This document shows positions 49,672 to 59,716 of a DNA stretch of 64,000 nucleotides, in pieces; position 1 is the first letter of the stretch; the number at the start of each line of letters is the position of its first letter. Below the pieces are notes generated by a model. It was not told the origin of the DNA. It searched no databases and was given only the letters and a program-made list of their open reading frames with translations. The stretch is from Glaciihabitans arcticus (GTDB taxonomy: Bacteria > Actinomycetota > Actinomycetes > Actinomycetales > Microbacteriaceae): contig NZ_SISG01000001.1 of assembly GCF_004310685.1 (NCBI RefSeq), forward strand, positions 868,001 to 932,000, written 5' to 3'. Made by a program: the position numbers and the translations under genes.

Positions 49672-50906
49672 TACGCGGAGACTCCTGCCGAACTCGGGCC
49701 AACGGAGGTCAGGCTCAGTTCGGTCTCGATCGACTTCTGCAGTCGCGCTTCGAGGTCGGGCTTGCCGATCTTCTGGATGATTTCGGACAGGAACCCGAGC
49801 ACCACAAGACGACGGGCCTCGTCTTCGGTGATACCGCGTGCCTGCAGGTAGAACAGCTGCTCGTCGTCGAAGCGGCCCGTGGCGCTCGCGTGACCCGCAC
49901 CGGCGATGTCGCCGGTCTCGATCTCGAGGTTCGGGATGCTGTCGGCGCGCGTTCCCTCGCTGAGCACGAGGTTGCGGTTCTGCTCGTAGCTGTCGGTTCC
50001 GGCAGCCTGCTGGCCGATGAGCACGTCGCCGATCCAGACGGTGTGCGCGCCCTCGCCCTGGAGCGCGCCCTTGTAGTTGACCCGGCCGCGGGTATTCGCA
50101 CCCGAGTGGTGCATGTACACGCGCTGCTCGAGGTGCTGTCCGGCGTCGGCGAAGTAGACGCCGTACAGCTCGCCGTCGGCGCCCTCGCCGTTCAGGTGCA
50201 TGGTCGGGTTGATGCGCACGACCTTGCCACCCGTCGAGACGATGATGTGGCGGAACACCGCAGCACGACCGACGGTCGCCACGTGGGTCGCGAGGTGGAT
50301 GGCGTCATCCGCCCACTCCTGAACGGAGACCACTGTCAGGTTCGCGTTGTCACCGACCACGATCTCGATGTTCTCGCTGAGAAGGGCCTTGCCCGTGTTC
50401 TGCAGGATGACGAGACCGGTGCTGCCGGGCTCCGCGGTGATGACGGTGTGCGCCGCGCGGGCCGTGGGCCCGAATGCGGAGCGGGTGATCGTGAGTTCGG
50501 CCGGCTCGTCGCCGCGATCGGTGTTCGCGGTCACGGTGACGGCGAGAACGTTCTCAACGCTCCCCCACGCGTTGGCCGAGGACTTCTCCTCGGCGGTCGC
50601 GGCGGAGCCGACGCGGGCGTCATCCGGAGCCACCCACTCGGCGCGCACGCCGGCGGACTCCATCGACAGGTACTCGTACGGCGAACCGTCCAGCTCGCCG
50701 TCGATGAGCGGGCGGATCAGGTCGACCGGGCTGTGCTTCCACTCGAGCTCGCGACCGGTGACGGCCGGGTACTCGGAATGCTTGTTCGAGGCGAATCGCT
50801 TCGAACGGGTCTGCACGGGGACAACGCGGTCTGCGTTGCCCCAGCCTCCGTCGGAGTGCGCCTTGGCGCCGTGCTGTACTTCAGTTTCGGGTGTTGCGAC
50901 GGTCAT
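49671..50906 (-). CDS. sufD: Fe-S cluster assembly protein SufD
   Basis: A 411-residue SufD: the beta-helix core (about 130-350) includes HHSGANTRGRVNYKGAL and the C-terminal RGITEDEARRLVVLGFLSEI, the SufB/SufD hallmark. It forms the scaffold with SufB and SufC. Begins immediately after the sufB stop (0 nt gap). N-terminal 120 residues are variable, as usual in the family. Confidence 0.96.
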   Translation of the reverse strand: MTVATPETEVQHGAKAHSDGGWGNADRVVPVQTRSKRFASNKHSEYPAVTGRELEWKHSPVDLIRPLIDGELDGSPYEYLSMESAGVRAEWVAPDDARVGSAATAEEKSSANAWGSVENVLAVTVTANTDRGDEPAELTITRSAFGPTARAAHTVITAEPGSTGLVILQNTGKALLSENIEIVVGDNANLTVVSVQEWADDAIHLATHVATVGRAAVFRHIIVSTGGKVVRINPTMHLNGEGADGELYGVYFADAGQHLEQRVYMHHSGANTRGRVNYKGALQGEGAHTVWIGDVLIGQQAAGTDSYEQNRNLVLSEGTRADSIPNLEIETGDIAGAGHASATGRFDDEQLFYLQARGITEDEARRLVVLGFLSEIIQKIGKPDLEARLQKSIETELSLTSVGPSSAGVSA

Positions 50907-52325
50907 CTAGCCGACACTGCCTTCCATGCTCATCTCGATGAGCTTGTTGAGTTCGAGGGCGTACTCCATCGGGAGTTCGCGGGCGATGGGCTCGATGAAG
51001 CCACGGACGATCATCGCCATGGCCTCGTCTTCGGGCATACCGCGGGACTGCAGGTAGAAGAGCTGCTCGGCGCTCACGCGTGACACGGTCGCCTCGTGAC
51101 CGAGCTGCACGTCATCCACCCGGATGTCGATCGCCGGGTAGGTGTCGGAGCGCGAGATCGTGTCGACCAGGAGCGCGTCGCAACGCACGGTGTTCGCGGA
51201 ATGGTGCGCATTGGCATCCACTCGCACCTCACCGCGGTAGCCCGCCCGACCGCCGCCACGGGCGATGGACTTCGAGACGATGGACGACGTCGTGTACGGC
51301 GCCATGTGGATCATCTTCGCGCCGGCGTCCTGGTGCTGGCCCGGGCCCGCGAAGGCGACGGAGAGCGTCTCACCCTTGGCGTGCTCGCCGACGAGGTAGA
51401 TCGACGGGTACTTCATGGTGACCTTGGAGCCGATGTTGCCGTCGATCCACTCCATGGTGGCGCCCTCGTGCGCGATCGCGCGCTTGGTGACCAGGTTGTA
51501 GACGTTGTTCGACCAGTTCTGGATCGTCGTGTAGCGAACGCGCGCGTTCTTCTTCACCACGATCTCGACGACGGCCGAGTGCAGCGAGTCCGACTTGTAG
51601 ATCGGGGCCGTGCAGCCCTCGATGTAGTGCACGTACGAGCCCTCGTCCGCAATGATCAGAGTGCGTTCGAACTGGCCCATGTTCTCGGTGTTGATGCGGA
51701 AGTAGGCCTGCAGTGGGATCTCGACGTGCACGCCGGGCGGCACGTAGACGAAGGATCCGCCCGACCAGACGGCCGTGTTGAGAGCCGCGAACTTGTTGTC
51801 GCCGGCGGGGATGACGGTGCCGAAGTACTCCTCGAAGAACTCGGGGTGCTCCTTCAGGGCCGTGTCGGTGTCCATGAAGATGACGCCCTGCGCCTCGAGC
51901 TCCTCGTTGATCGTGTGGTAAACGACCTCGGACTCGTACTGCGCGGCGACGCCGGAGACGAGGCGCTGGCGCTCGGCCTCGGGGATACCCAGCTTCTCGT
52001 AGGTGTCCTTGATGTCGTCGGGGAGGTCTTCCCAGGTCTGCGCCTGCTTCTCGGTGGAGCGCACGAAGTACTTGATGTTGTCGAAATCGATGCCCGACAG
52101 GTCGGCACCCCACGTCGGCATGGGCTTCATCCCGAAGAGCTTGAGGCCCTTGAGGCGGAGTTTAAGCATGGATTCGGGCTCGTTTTTGAGCGCGGAGATG
52201 TCGCGGACTACTTCTTCGTTGACCCCGCGGCGAGCGGAAGCTCCAGCCGCATCGGAGTCAGACCAGCCGAATTCGTATTGCCCAAGACCATTCAGCTCGG
52301 GGCGGTCGATCAGCACGTCAGACAT
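50907..52325 (-). CDS. sufB: Fe-S cluster assembly protein SufB
   Basis: A 472-residue SufB, first gene of the operon. It has the typical [21 protein letters not shown]-like [10 protein letters not shown] (scaffold Cys), and the C-terminal [21 protein letters not shown]. SufB is the main scaffold for cluster building. ATG 52325 has ribosome-binding site GAAAGAGG. The SufR repressor that precedes sufB in many actinomycetes is not in front of it here. A 7-bp hairpin lies in the leader. Confidence 0.97.
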   Translation of the reverse strand: MSDVLIDRPELNGLGQYEFGWSDSDAAGASARRGVNEEVVRDISALKNEPESMLKLRLKGLKLFGMKPMPTWGADLSGIDFDNIKYFVRSTEKQAQTWEDLPDDIKDTYEKLGIPEAERQRLVSGVAAQYESEVVYHTINEELEAQGVIFMDTDTALKEHPEFFEEYFGTVIPAGDNKFAALNTAVWSGGSFVYVPPGVHVEIPLQAYFRINTENMGQFERTLIIADEGSYVHYIEGCTAPIYKSDSLHSAVVEIVVKKNARVRYTTIQNWSNNVYNLVTKRAIAHEGATMEWIDGNIGSKVTMKYPSIYLVGEHAKGETLSVAFAGPGQHQDAGAKMIHMAPYTTSSIVSKSIARGGGRAGYRGEVRVDANAHHSANTVRCDALLVDTISRSDTYPAIDIRVDDVQLGHEATVSRVSAEQLFYLQSRGMPEDEAMAMIVRGFIEPIARELPMEYALELNKLIEMSMEGSVG

Positions 52326-52342
52326 AGTTACCTCTTTCCTTA

Positions 52343-52371
52343 GTCGTCCCAACCTCGGTGGCTCGGACGAC
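52343..52371 (-). promoter_or_regulatory. Hairpin in the suf operon leader
   Basis: GTCGTCC and GGACGAC pair as a perfect 7-bp stem with a 15-nt loop, about 18 nt before the sufB ATG. No known riboswitch is recognised; it could affect translation. Confidence 0.35.
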
Positions 52372-52599
52372 ATTCCCTCGCACAGTGATAACCGGGGCTT
52401 TGCTTGGATAAGAGGACTCGCGTAGCGCCGCACCGTTCTGGGTAAAACGACGGGTTTCGCGTGCCTAGACTGAAGCAGGACTCGAGGGTGTTGCTGTGAC
52501 AGCAGAACCCCGTAGTCTCCATCGACTCCCCGGTTTGGGCTGTGTTCCTGAACCCATTGATTCTACAGGGAGTCGTCGATAAAAACAGGAGGATGTGCT

Positions 52600-53562
52600 G
52601 TGAGTGCCGCCATGTCGCGACTACGGGATCGGCTGAGCGCCACCATCACCCGATTCTGGAACTGGTTGCCCGACGGTGTCGACCGCCGCGTGCGGGTATT
52701 CGCCTGGCTCTCCTTCGCCTTCCAGCTGGTGCTGATCGGAACCGGCGGGGCCGTGCGACTCACCGCATCCGGCCTCGGCTGCCCGACCTGGCCCCAGTGC
52801 ACGGACGGCTCTTTCGTCAACACACCCGAGATGGGCATCCACGGCGTCATCGAATTCGGCAACCGCCTGCTCACCTTCGTTCTCGCCTTCATCACGATCG
52901 CCGTGTTCCTCGCCGTCGCGAAGTACCGCCGTGAGCGTCGCGACCTGTTCCTGCTCACCCTGTTCCAGGGGCTCAGCATTCCGTTCCAGGCCGTTCTCGG
53001 CGGCATCACCGTGCTCACCGGCCTCAACCCCTACGTCGTGGGAGCCCACTTCGCGGTGTCGATCGTGCTCGTGTCTCTCACCACCGTGCTGGTCTGGCGT
53101 GTCTATCGGGGGCGGCGCGGCGAGCGACTTGCCCCGACCTGGTTCCTCGCTCTTGCTCATCTGACCTCCCTTGCCGTCGCCGTCACGGTGACCGTTGGCA
53201 TTCTGACGACGGGATCCGGCCCGCACGCCGGCGACAACTCCAACCCGGATAAGCCGGCTCCCCGCAACGGGCTCGACCCCGAGCTGCTACAGCACGTGCA
53301 CTCGTGGCCCGCCTACGTGACGCTCGGGCTGACCCTGCTGCTCCTTCTCGGTGCGCTCGTCGCCGTGCGCGGCTCGCGCAGCTGGGTGTTCGTGCTGCTC
53401 GGGATCGAGCTCGTGCAGACCGCCGTCGGGATCACGCAGGCCCGGCTCGGGCTGCCCGAGGTTCTGGTCGGGGTGCACATGGTGCTCGCGGGCCTGCTCG
53501 TCGCGGCGATGACCGCGGTGGTGCTGTCGCTGCGGGCGTCGCGCAAGGAACTGACCGAGTAG
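52600..53562 (+). CDS. ctaA: Heme A synthase
   Basis: A 320-residue CtaA-family protein with eight membrane helices. The conserved His residues occur as IHGVIEFGNR (about residue 86), GAHFAVS (about 151), VHSWPAY and GVHMVLA near the C-terminus, and an outer Cys pair lies in GCPTWPQC (about 60-67). It oxidises heme O to heme A for aa3-type oxidase. GTG 52600 has an AGGAGG ribosome-binding site 7 nt upstream. It diverges from the suf operon and converges on ctaB, whose product makes its heme O substrate. Confidence 0.95.
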   Translation: MSAAMSRLRDRLSATITRFWNWLPDGVDRRVRVFAWLSFAFQLVLIGTGGAVRLTASGLGCPTWPQCTDGSFVNTPEMGIHGVIEFGNRLLTFVLAFITIAVFLAVAKYRRERRDLFLLTLFQGLSIPFQAVLGGITVLTGLNPYVVGAHFAVSIVLVSLTTVLVWRVYRGRRGERLAPTWFLALAHLTSLAVAVTVTVGILTTGSGPHAGDNSNPDKPAPRNGLDPELLQHVHSWPAYVTLGLTLLLLLGALVAVRGSRSWVFVLLGIELVQTAVGITQARLGLPEVLVGVHMVLAGLLVAAMTAVVLSLRASRKELTE

Positions 53563-53574
53563 CCCGCCCGGCCT

Positions 53575-53635
53575 CAGGCTCCCTCGGCGCTGGGGTCGCG
53601 CAATCGATGGCGCGATTGCCCAGGCTCCACCGCGC
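53575..53635. repeat. 61-bp palindromic repeat, copy B (between ctaA and ctaB)
   Basis: Same length as the copy in dnaE2 (23024-23084). Core GCAATCG-loop-CGATTGC. Its last base is the first of the ctaB stop codon, so it fills the ctaA-ctaB gap. Confidence 0.85.
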
Positions 53636-54561
53636 TAGAGCGTCAGGTGCACCAGCGGGTCGACGCCCACCGCGATGAAGACGAGGGTGAGGTAGCTGAT
53701 CGACGAGTGGAAGACCCGCATCGGCTTGACCTCGGAGTGGCGGATCGCCTCGTTGTAGAGACGGTGCGACTCGTAGAGGAACCAGCCGCCCGAGAGCACT
53801 GCGACGGCCGTGTAGATGAGTCCCATGTCGGCGACGGGGATGAGCAGCAGCGAGCACGCGACGGTTGCCCACGCGTAGAGGATGACCTGCAGGCCGACCT
53901 GGCTGCGTCCGCGTACGACGGCGAGCATCGGCACACTCGCCGACTGGTAGTCGGCGCGGTACTTCATGGAGAGCGGCCAGTAGTGCGGCGGGGTCCAGAG
54001 GAAGACGACGCCGAACAGGATGACGGGAGCCCAGGCGAGTGAACCCGTGACTGCCGCCCAGCCGATGAGAACGGGCATGCAGCCGGCTATCCCGCCCCAG
54101 ACGATGTTCTGCGGGGTGCGGCGCTTGAGCCAGAGCGTGTAGACGAAGACATAGAACAGGATCGCGACGCCCGACAGCACGGCGGCCAGCACCGTGGTGA
54201 AGACCGCGAGCCAGACGATCGAGGCCACACCGATGATCCAGGCGAAGACGAGCGCCTCGCGGTCGGTGAGCTCCCCCGTCACGAGCGGACGCTTCTGCGT
54301 GCGCTTCATGATGCGGTCGATGTCGCGGTCGATGTAGCAGTTGAAGGCCCCGGCCGAGCCGGCGCTGAGCGAGCCGCCGACGAGCGTGGCGAGAACGGTC
54401 CAGAGATTCGGGATGCCGTTCGCTGCGAGGATCATGACCGGCGCAGTGGTCACCAGCAGCAGTTCGATGACGCGCGGCTTGGTGAGCGCGACGTAAGCCC
54501 GGGCTTTACGGGCGAAACCGATACGACCGCTCAACTGGCGGTTCTCTACGGCAACGTCCAT
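53635..54561 (-). CDS. ctaB: Protoheme IX farnesyltransferase (heme O synthase)
   Basis: A 308-residue UbiA-type prenyltransferase with about nine membrane helices. The two metal/prenyl-diphosphate motifs are [12 protein letters not shown] (about residues 73-84) and YRADYQSA. It adds a farnesyl group to heme B to make heme O, used next by CtaA. It ends facing ctaA, with the palindromic repeat copy B abutting its stop. ATG 54561 has AGAGGAG upstream. Confidence 0.96.
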   Translation of the reverse strand: MDVAVENRQLSGRIGFARKARAYVALTKPRVIELLLVTTAPVMILAANGIPNLWTVLATLVGGSLSAGSAGAFNCYIDRDIDRIMKRTQKRPLVTGELTDREALVFAWIIGVASIVWLAVFTTVLAAVLSGVAILFYVFVYTLWLKRRTPQNIVWGGIAGCMPVLIGWAAVTGSLAWAPVILFGVVFLWTPPHYWPLSMKYRADYQSASVPMLAVVRGRSQVGLQVILYAWATVACSLLLIPVADMGLIYTAVAVLSGGWFLYESHRLYNEAIRHSEVKPMRVFHSSISYLTLVFIAVGVDPLVHLTL

Positions 54562-54686
54562 GACTCCTCTTACGACTGTGATGCGTGACTCTCAATAGTA
54601 CGTGCCCGTCGCTGTGGATACGTTTGTGCGCTCCCAGCTATCCCGAAGCTGAGCGTCACACGCCAGCGAGTGCGTTCAGCCTTCTC

Positions 54687-54692
54687 TATACT
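54687..54692 (+). promoter_or_regulatory. -10 element TATACT before tkt
   Basis: TATACT is a strong -10 hexamer and would put the transcript start about 150 nt before the tkt GTG. No clear -35 is seen. The remaining leader (to 54849) is otherwise without recognised features. Confidence 0.5.
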
Positions 54693-54849
54693 TGTGTGTG
54701 CTTGCCATCTGACGGCCACCCATCGACTCACTCCCCCGGAGCCAGTCCGCAGTGCCCGCAGGTATGCCGACGTAGTCACGGCAGGCGAAATCGCTCCGCT
54801 CACGCTGCCGTTTTCGCGCAGGGTGCATGAATGAAGGGTCATCTATCTC

Positions 54850-56943
54850 GTGGCAGCTCTCCAGTGGGATCCCATCGACAACAAGGCAGTAGACACCGCG
54901 CGCATCCTCGCCGCGGATGCCGTGGAAAAGGTGGGCAACGGTCACCCCGGAACCGCCATGAGCCTCGCGCCCGCCGCGTACCTGCTCTTCCAGAAGGTCA
55001 TGCGCCGCGACCCGGCCGACCAGCACTGGCTCGGCCGTGACCGCTTCATTCTCTCGGTCGGCCACTCCTCGCTCACCCAGTACGTGCAGCTCTACCTGGG
55101 CGGCTACGGGCTCGAGCTCGACGACCTCAAGGCGCTGCGCACCTGGGGTTCACTGACCCCCGGTCACCCCGAGTTCGGTCACACCGACGGCGTGGAGATC
55201 ACGACCGGCCCGCTCGGCCAGGGTCTCGCCTCCGCCGTGGGCTTCGCCTACGCCGCGCGCTTCGAGCGCGGTCTGTTCGACCCGTCCGCCGAGGCAGGCA
55301 CGAGCCCGTTCGACCACAACGTGTACGTGATCGCAGGCGACGGCGACCTGCAGGAGGGCATCACGAGCGAGGCATCCTCGCTGGCCGGCCACCAGCAGCT
55401 CGGCAACCTGATCGCGATCTACGACTCGAACCAGATCTCGATCGAGGACGACACCAACATCGCCTTCACCGAAGACGTGCACGCTCGCTACGAGGCCTAT
55501 GGCTGGCACGTGCAGGTCGTCGACTGGAAGAAGACCGGCGAGTACCACGAAGACATCGCCGAACTGCACGCGGCAATCGAGTCGGCCAAGGGCGAGCAGT
55601 CCAAGCCCTCGCTCATCATCCTGCGCACGATCATCGGATGGCCGTCGCCGAAGAAGCAGAACACCGGAAAGATCCACGGCTCCGCCCTCGGCACCGAGGA
55701 GCTGGCCGGCCTCAAGGAGGTGCTCGGGTTCGACCCCGAGCAGACCTTCGAGGTCTCCGATGAGGTCATCACCCACACGCGCAAGGCCCTCGAGCGCGGT
55801 GCCGAAGATCGCGCCGAGTGGCAGAAGGGCTTCGACGCCTGGGCCACCGCGAACCCCGACAACAAGAAGCTCCTCGACCGCCTCCTCACGGGTGAACTGC
55901 CCGAAGGTGTGGATGACGCTCTTCCCGTCTTCGAGCCCGGCAAGGAGGTCTCGACCCGCGCCGCTTCCGGCAAGGTGCTCGACGCCCTCGGCGCCGTCGT
56001 CCCCGAGCTGTGGGGAGGCTCGGCCGACCTCGCCGAGTCCAACAACACCACGATCGCCGGCGCGAAGTCCTTCGGCCCGCCGGAGTGGTCGACCCACGAG
56101 TGGACCGCAGACAAGTACGGCCGTGTGCTGCACTTCGGTATCCGCGAGCACGCCATGGCCGCGATCCTCAACGGAATCGTGCTGCACGGCCCGACCCGCG
56201 CCTTCGGCGGAACCTTCCTGATCTTCAGCGACTACATGCGTCCCGCCGTCCGTCTTGCGGCGCTGATGAACGTGCCGTCGATCTTCGTCTGGACTCACGA
56301 CTCGGTCGCGCTCGGCGAAGACGGCCCGACCCACCAGCCGATCGAGCAGCTTGCGACGCTGCGCGCCATCCCGAACCTCGCCGTCGTTCGCCCCGGTGAC
56401 GCCAACGAGGTCGCCTGGGCCTGGAAGGAGATCCTCTCGCGTCGCGAGGGTCCGGCCGGCATCGCGCTGACCCGCCAGAACATCCCCGTCTTCGAGCGTG
56501 GTGACGGCGACGCCTCCGGTGACGTCTTCGCTTCGGCGAAGAACGTGGCCAAGGGTGCGTACGTGCTCGCAGAGGCCTCCAACGGAACCCCCGACGTGAT
56601 CTTCATCGCGACGGGCTCCGAGGTGCAGATCGCCGTGGAGGCCCGCGAGGTGCTCAAGGGCGAGGGAATCCACGCCCGCGTCGTCTCGGCGCCGAGCCTC
56701 GAGTGGTTCGCCGAGCAGAGCGCCGAGTACCGCGAGTCGGTGCTGCCCGCATCCGTCAAGGCCCGCGTCTCGATCGAGGCCGGACTCGCCCTCACCTGGC
56801 GGGAGTACGTCGGCGACGCCGGTCGCAGCGTGTCGATCGAGCACTTCGGCGCATCCGCTGACTACAAGACCCTGTTCCGCGAGTTCGGCATCACGACGGA
56901 GGCCGCGGTCGCCGCGGCACACGACTCCATCGCCGCCGTCTGA
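54850..56943 (+). CDS. tkt: Transketolase
   Basis: A 697-residue thiamine-diphosphate enzyme: GNGHPGTAMSLAP (about 29-41), the cofactor motif GDGDLQEG (about 157-164), and FILSVGHSS near the N-terminus. It moves two-carbon units between sugar phosphates. It starts at GTG 54850, is followed after 30 nt by tal, and heads the pentose-phosphate gene cluster. Length is normal for the family (about 660-700). Confidence 0.97.
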   Translation: MAALQWDPIDNKAVDTARILAADAVEKVGNGHPGTAMSLAPAAYLLFQKVMRRDPADQHWLGRDRFILSVGHSSLTQYVQLYLGGYGLELDDLKALRTWGSLTPGHPEFGHTDGVEITTGPLGQGLASAVGFAYAARFERGLFDPSAEAGTSPFDHNVYVIAGDGDLQEGITSEASSLAGHQQLGNLIAIYDSNQISIEDDTNIAFTEDVHARYEAYGWHVQVVDWKKTGEYHEDIAELHAAIESAKGEQSKPSLIILRTIIGWPSPKKQNTGKIHGSALGTEELAGLKEVLGFDPEQTFEVSDEVITHTRKALERGAEDRAEWQKGFDAWATANPDNKKLLDRLLTGELPEGVDDALPVFEPGKEVSTRAASGKVLDALGAVVPELWGGSADLAESNNTTIAGAKSFGPPEWSTHEWTADKYGRVLHFGIREHAMAAILNGIVLHGPTRAFGGTFLIFSDYMRPAVRLAALMNVPSIFVWTHDSVALGEDGPTHQPIEQLATLRAIPNLAVVRPGDANEVAWAWKEILSRREGPAGIALTRQNIPVFERGDGDASGDVFASAKNVAKGAYVLAEASNGTPDVIFIATGSEVQIAVEAREVLKGEGIHARVVSAPSLEWFAEQSAEYRESVLPASVKARVSIEAGLALTWREYVGDAGRSVSIEHFGASADYKTLFREFGITTEAAVAAAHDSIAAV

Positions 56944-56973
56944 TCCCCCAAGAATTCACGAAGGAAGAAAACA

Positions 56974-58083
56974 ATGAGCAACTCCCCCACCGCAGAACTC
57001 TCCGCCGCCGGCGTCAGCATCTGGCTGGATGACCTGTCGCGCGAGCGCATCGCCTCGGGCGGCCTCGAGAAGCTGATCGCCGAGCGCAACGTCGTCGGCG
57101 TCACGACCAACCCGACGATCTTCGCCGGCGCACTCGCCAAGGGCGAGGCGTACGACGAGCAGGTCGCGGTCCTCGCGGCGGCGAACACGAGCGTCACCGA
57201 CGCCGTCTTCGAGATCACGACCGACGACGTCGCCGCAGCGAGCGACATCTTCCGCCCGATCTACGACGCGACCGGCGGCTTTGACGGCCGGGTGTCGATC
57301 GAGGTCGAGCCCGGCTTCGCCCACGACGCCGCAGCGACGATCCAGCAGGCCCAGCAGCTGTGGACCAAGGTCGACCGCCCCAACGCCCTCATCAAGATCC
57401 CCGCGACCCTCGAGGGCCTCGAGGCGATCACCGAGACCATCGCGGCGGGCATCAGCGTCAACGTCACCCTGATCTTCAGCCTCGAGCGCTACCGTGCCGT
57501 CATCGACGCGTACCTGACGGGTCTCGAGAAGGCGAAGGCCAACGGCCACGACCTCTCGACCCTGCACTCGGTCGCCTCGTTCTTCGTGTCGCGCGTCGAC
57601 ACCGAGATCGACAAGCGCCTCGACGCGATCGGCTCTGACGAGGCGCTCGCGCTCAAGGGCAAGGCCGGCGTCGCCAACGCACAGCTCGCCTACGAGGTTT
57701 TCACCGAGGCCTTCGCTACCGAGCGTGCTGCGACACTGCTCGCGGGCGGCGCCAACAAGCAGCGTCCGCTCTGGGCCTCGACCGGGGTCAAGGACCCGGC
57801 CGTGCTCGACACCACCTACGTGGTCGAGCTTGTCGCCGCTGATGTCGTCAACACGATGCCCGAGAAGACCCTTGAGGCGACCTTCGACCACGGCGTCATC
57901 GCCGGTGACTCGATCACACCGTCGTACGCCGCGGCCCGCGAGACGATCGCCGCACTCGCCACGGTCGGTGTCGATGTGGATGACGTCACCGCGCTGCTCG
58001 AGAAGGAGGGCGTGGAGAAGTTCATCGTCTCCTGGAACGAACTGCTCGACACCGTCACCGCAGCCCTCCAGGCCGCCAAGTGA
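56974..58083 (+). CDS. tal: Transaldolase (long actinobacterial type)
   Basis: A 369-residue transaldolase with the Schiff-base lysine in [12 protein letters not shown] (about residue 140) and the VTTNPTIF start motif (about 46-53). It exchanges three-carbon units in the pentose-phosphate cycle. The length is that of the actinobacterial long form. AAGGAAG ribosome-binding site precedes the ATG. It overlaps pgi by GTGA. Confidence 0.97.
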   Translation: MSNSPTAELSAAGVSIWLDDLSRERIASGGLEKLIAERNVVGVTTNPTIFAGALAKGEAYDEQVAVLAAANTSVTDAVFEITTDDVAAASDIFRPIYDATGGFDGRVSIEVEPGFAHDAAATIQQAQQLWTKVDRPNALIKIPATLEGLEAITETIAAGISVNVTLIFSLERYRAVIDAYLTGLEKAKANGHDLSTLHSVASFFVSRVDTEIDKRLDAIGSDEALALKGKAGVANAQLAYEVFTEAFATERAATLLAGGANKQRPLWASTGVKDPAVLDTTYVVELVAADVVNTMPEKTLEATFDHGVIAGDSITPSYAAARETIAALATVGVDVDDVTALLEKEGVEKFIVSWNELLDTVTAALQAAK

Positions 58084-59681
58084 GCATCCGCATCGCGGTA
58101 TCCGGTGCGGCGGCCGCTGCTGTAGAGCGCATCGTGCCCCAGCTGGTGAGCGACATCGTCGCGAGCCGCATCACCGGCCAGGACGGATCCCTCTGGGGTC
58201 CCGAGGCCGAGGATGAGTCGAACAAGCGTCTCGGCTGGACCGAGTCTGTAGCCGTCTCCTCCCCACTCGTGCCCGACATCCTCGCCCTGCGTGACAAGCT
58301 GCGCGCCGATGGCGTGAACCACATCGTGCTCGGCGGCATGGGCGGCTCCTCGCTCGCCCCCGAGGTCATCACGAAGACCAACGGCGTCGAGCTGACCGTG
58401 CTCGACTCGACGGCTCCCGGTCAGGTGCTCGCAGCCCTCGCCGACCGCCTCGAGACGACCGCCGTCGTCATCTCCTCGAAGTCGGGTGGGACGGTCGAGA
58501 CCGACAGCCAGAAGCGAGCCTACGAGCACGCCTTCACGGCCGCCGGCATCGACCCGCTCGAGCGCATCGTCATCGTGACCGACCCGGGCTCGCCGCTCGA
58601 CGTGTCTGCCCGCGAAGCCGGCTACCGCGTCTTCAACGCCGACCCCAACGTGGGCGGCCGCTACTCGGCCCTGACCGCCTTCGGCCTGGTGCCCTCCGGC
58701 CTCGCCGGTGTGGACATCGAGGCACTGCTCCACGATGCCGAAGCCATGTCCATCGAACTCGCCGTCGACTCCGAGGACAACCCCGGACTCATCCTCGGCG
58801 CGGCCATCGCCGGCACGAAGCCGCTCAAGGACAAGCTCGCCATCGTCGCTGACGGCACCCACATCGTGGGCTTTGGCGACTGGGTCGAGCAGCTCATCGC
58901 CGAGTCGACGGGCAAGGACGGCAAGGGACTGCTGCCCGTGGTCCTCGACGTCGACGCACCGGAGCTCACCGAGAACATCGCCGACCTCCAGGTCGTGCGT
59001 CTCGTCGGCGACTACGAGGCCACCCGCGAGGTGAACGAGGGTGACATCGAGATCACCGGCACCCTCGGTGCCCAGATGCTGACCTGGGAGTACGCGACGG
59101 CCGTTGCCGGTCGCCTGCTGGGCATCAACCCCTTCGACCAGCCCGACGTCGAGTCCGCCAAGATCGCCACCCGCGGCCTGCTCGACTCCCGCCCCGAGCC
59201 GGTTGCCGCAGCGTTCGTCGACAACGGCATCGAGGTGCGCGGCACCGGCACCGTTCTCGAGGGTACGTCCGACCTGGCCGGCGCCGTCTCGAGCCTGCTC
59301 TCCTACCTTGAGGATGACGGCTACGTCGCGATCCAGGCCTACGTCGACCGCGTCGCCCACCCCGAGCTTGCGAGCCTGCGGAGCGTTCTCGCCGAGCGCG
59401 CGGGGCGCCCCGTCACATTCGGCTGGGGTCCGCGCTTCCTGCACTCGACCGGCCAGTTCCACAAGGGTGGCGCACCGGTCGGAGTCTTCCTGCAGATCAC
59501 GGAGACCACCGAGGCCGACCTGTCCATCCCGGATCGCCCGTTCACCTTCGGGCAGCTCATCCAGGCACAGGCGGCGGGTGACGCGAGTGTTCTCGCCGAG
59601 CACGGTCGCCCCGTGGTGACCCTCACCCTCAGCGACGCTGCGTCCCAGCTCCCGACGCTGCTCGCCGCCCTGCGCAAGTAA
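58080..59681 (+). CDS. pgi: Glucose-6-phosphate isomerase
   Basis: A 533-residue isomerase with [13 protein letters not shown] (about 140-152), the sugar-phosphate binding loop, and a late HKGGAP stretch near 462. The N-terminus lacks the conventional PGI start and is typical of actinobacterial enzymes of about 530-550 residues. It links glucose-6-phosphate and fructose-6-phosphate. GTG start, in GTGA overlap with tal. Confidence 0.94.
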   Translation: MSIRIAVSGAAAAAVERIVPQLVSDIVASRITGQDGSLWGPEAEDESNKRLGWTESVAVSSPLVPDILALRDKLRADGVNHIVLGGMGGSSLAPEVITKTNGVELTVLDSTAPGQVLAALADRLETTAVVISSKSGGTVETDSQKRAYEHAFTAAGIDPLERIVIVTDPGSPLDVSAREAGYRVFNADPNVGGRYSALTAFGLVPSGLAGVDIEALLHDAEAMSIELAVDSEDNPGLILGAAIAGTKPLKDKLAIVADGTHIVGFGDWVEQLIAESTGKDGKGLLPVVLDVDAPELTENIADLQVVRLVGDYEATREVNEGDIEITGTLGAQMLTWEYATAVAGRLLGINPFDQPDVESAKIATRGLLDSRPEPVAAAFVDNGIEVRGTGTVLEGTSDLAGAVSSLLSYLEDDGYVAIQAYVDRVAHPELASLRSVLAERAGRPVTFGWGPRFLHSTGQFHKGGAPVGVFLQITETTEADLSIPDRPFTFGQLIQAQAAGDASVLAEHGRPVVTLTLSDAASQLPTLLAALRK

Positions 59682-59716
59682 CACCTCACGTACTGAACCA
59701 AGCACCAAGGAGCTGC

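Noticed and set aside
52340-52522. 60-residue frame in the suf/ctaA gap
   Set aside because: No ribosome-binding site or domain; the region serves as the promoter area of two operons.
54570-54842. 90-residue minus-strand frame in the tkt leader
   Set aside because: No ribosome-binding site, no domain, and it lies in the tkt promoter/leader region.
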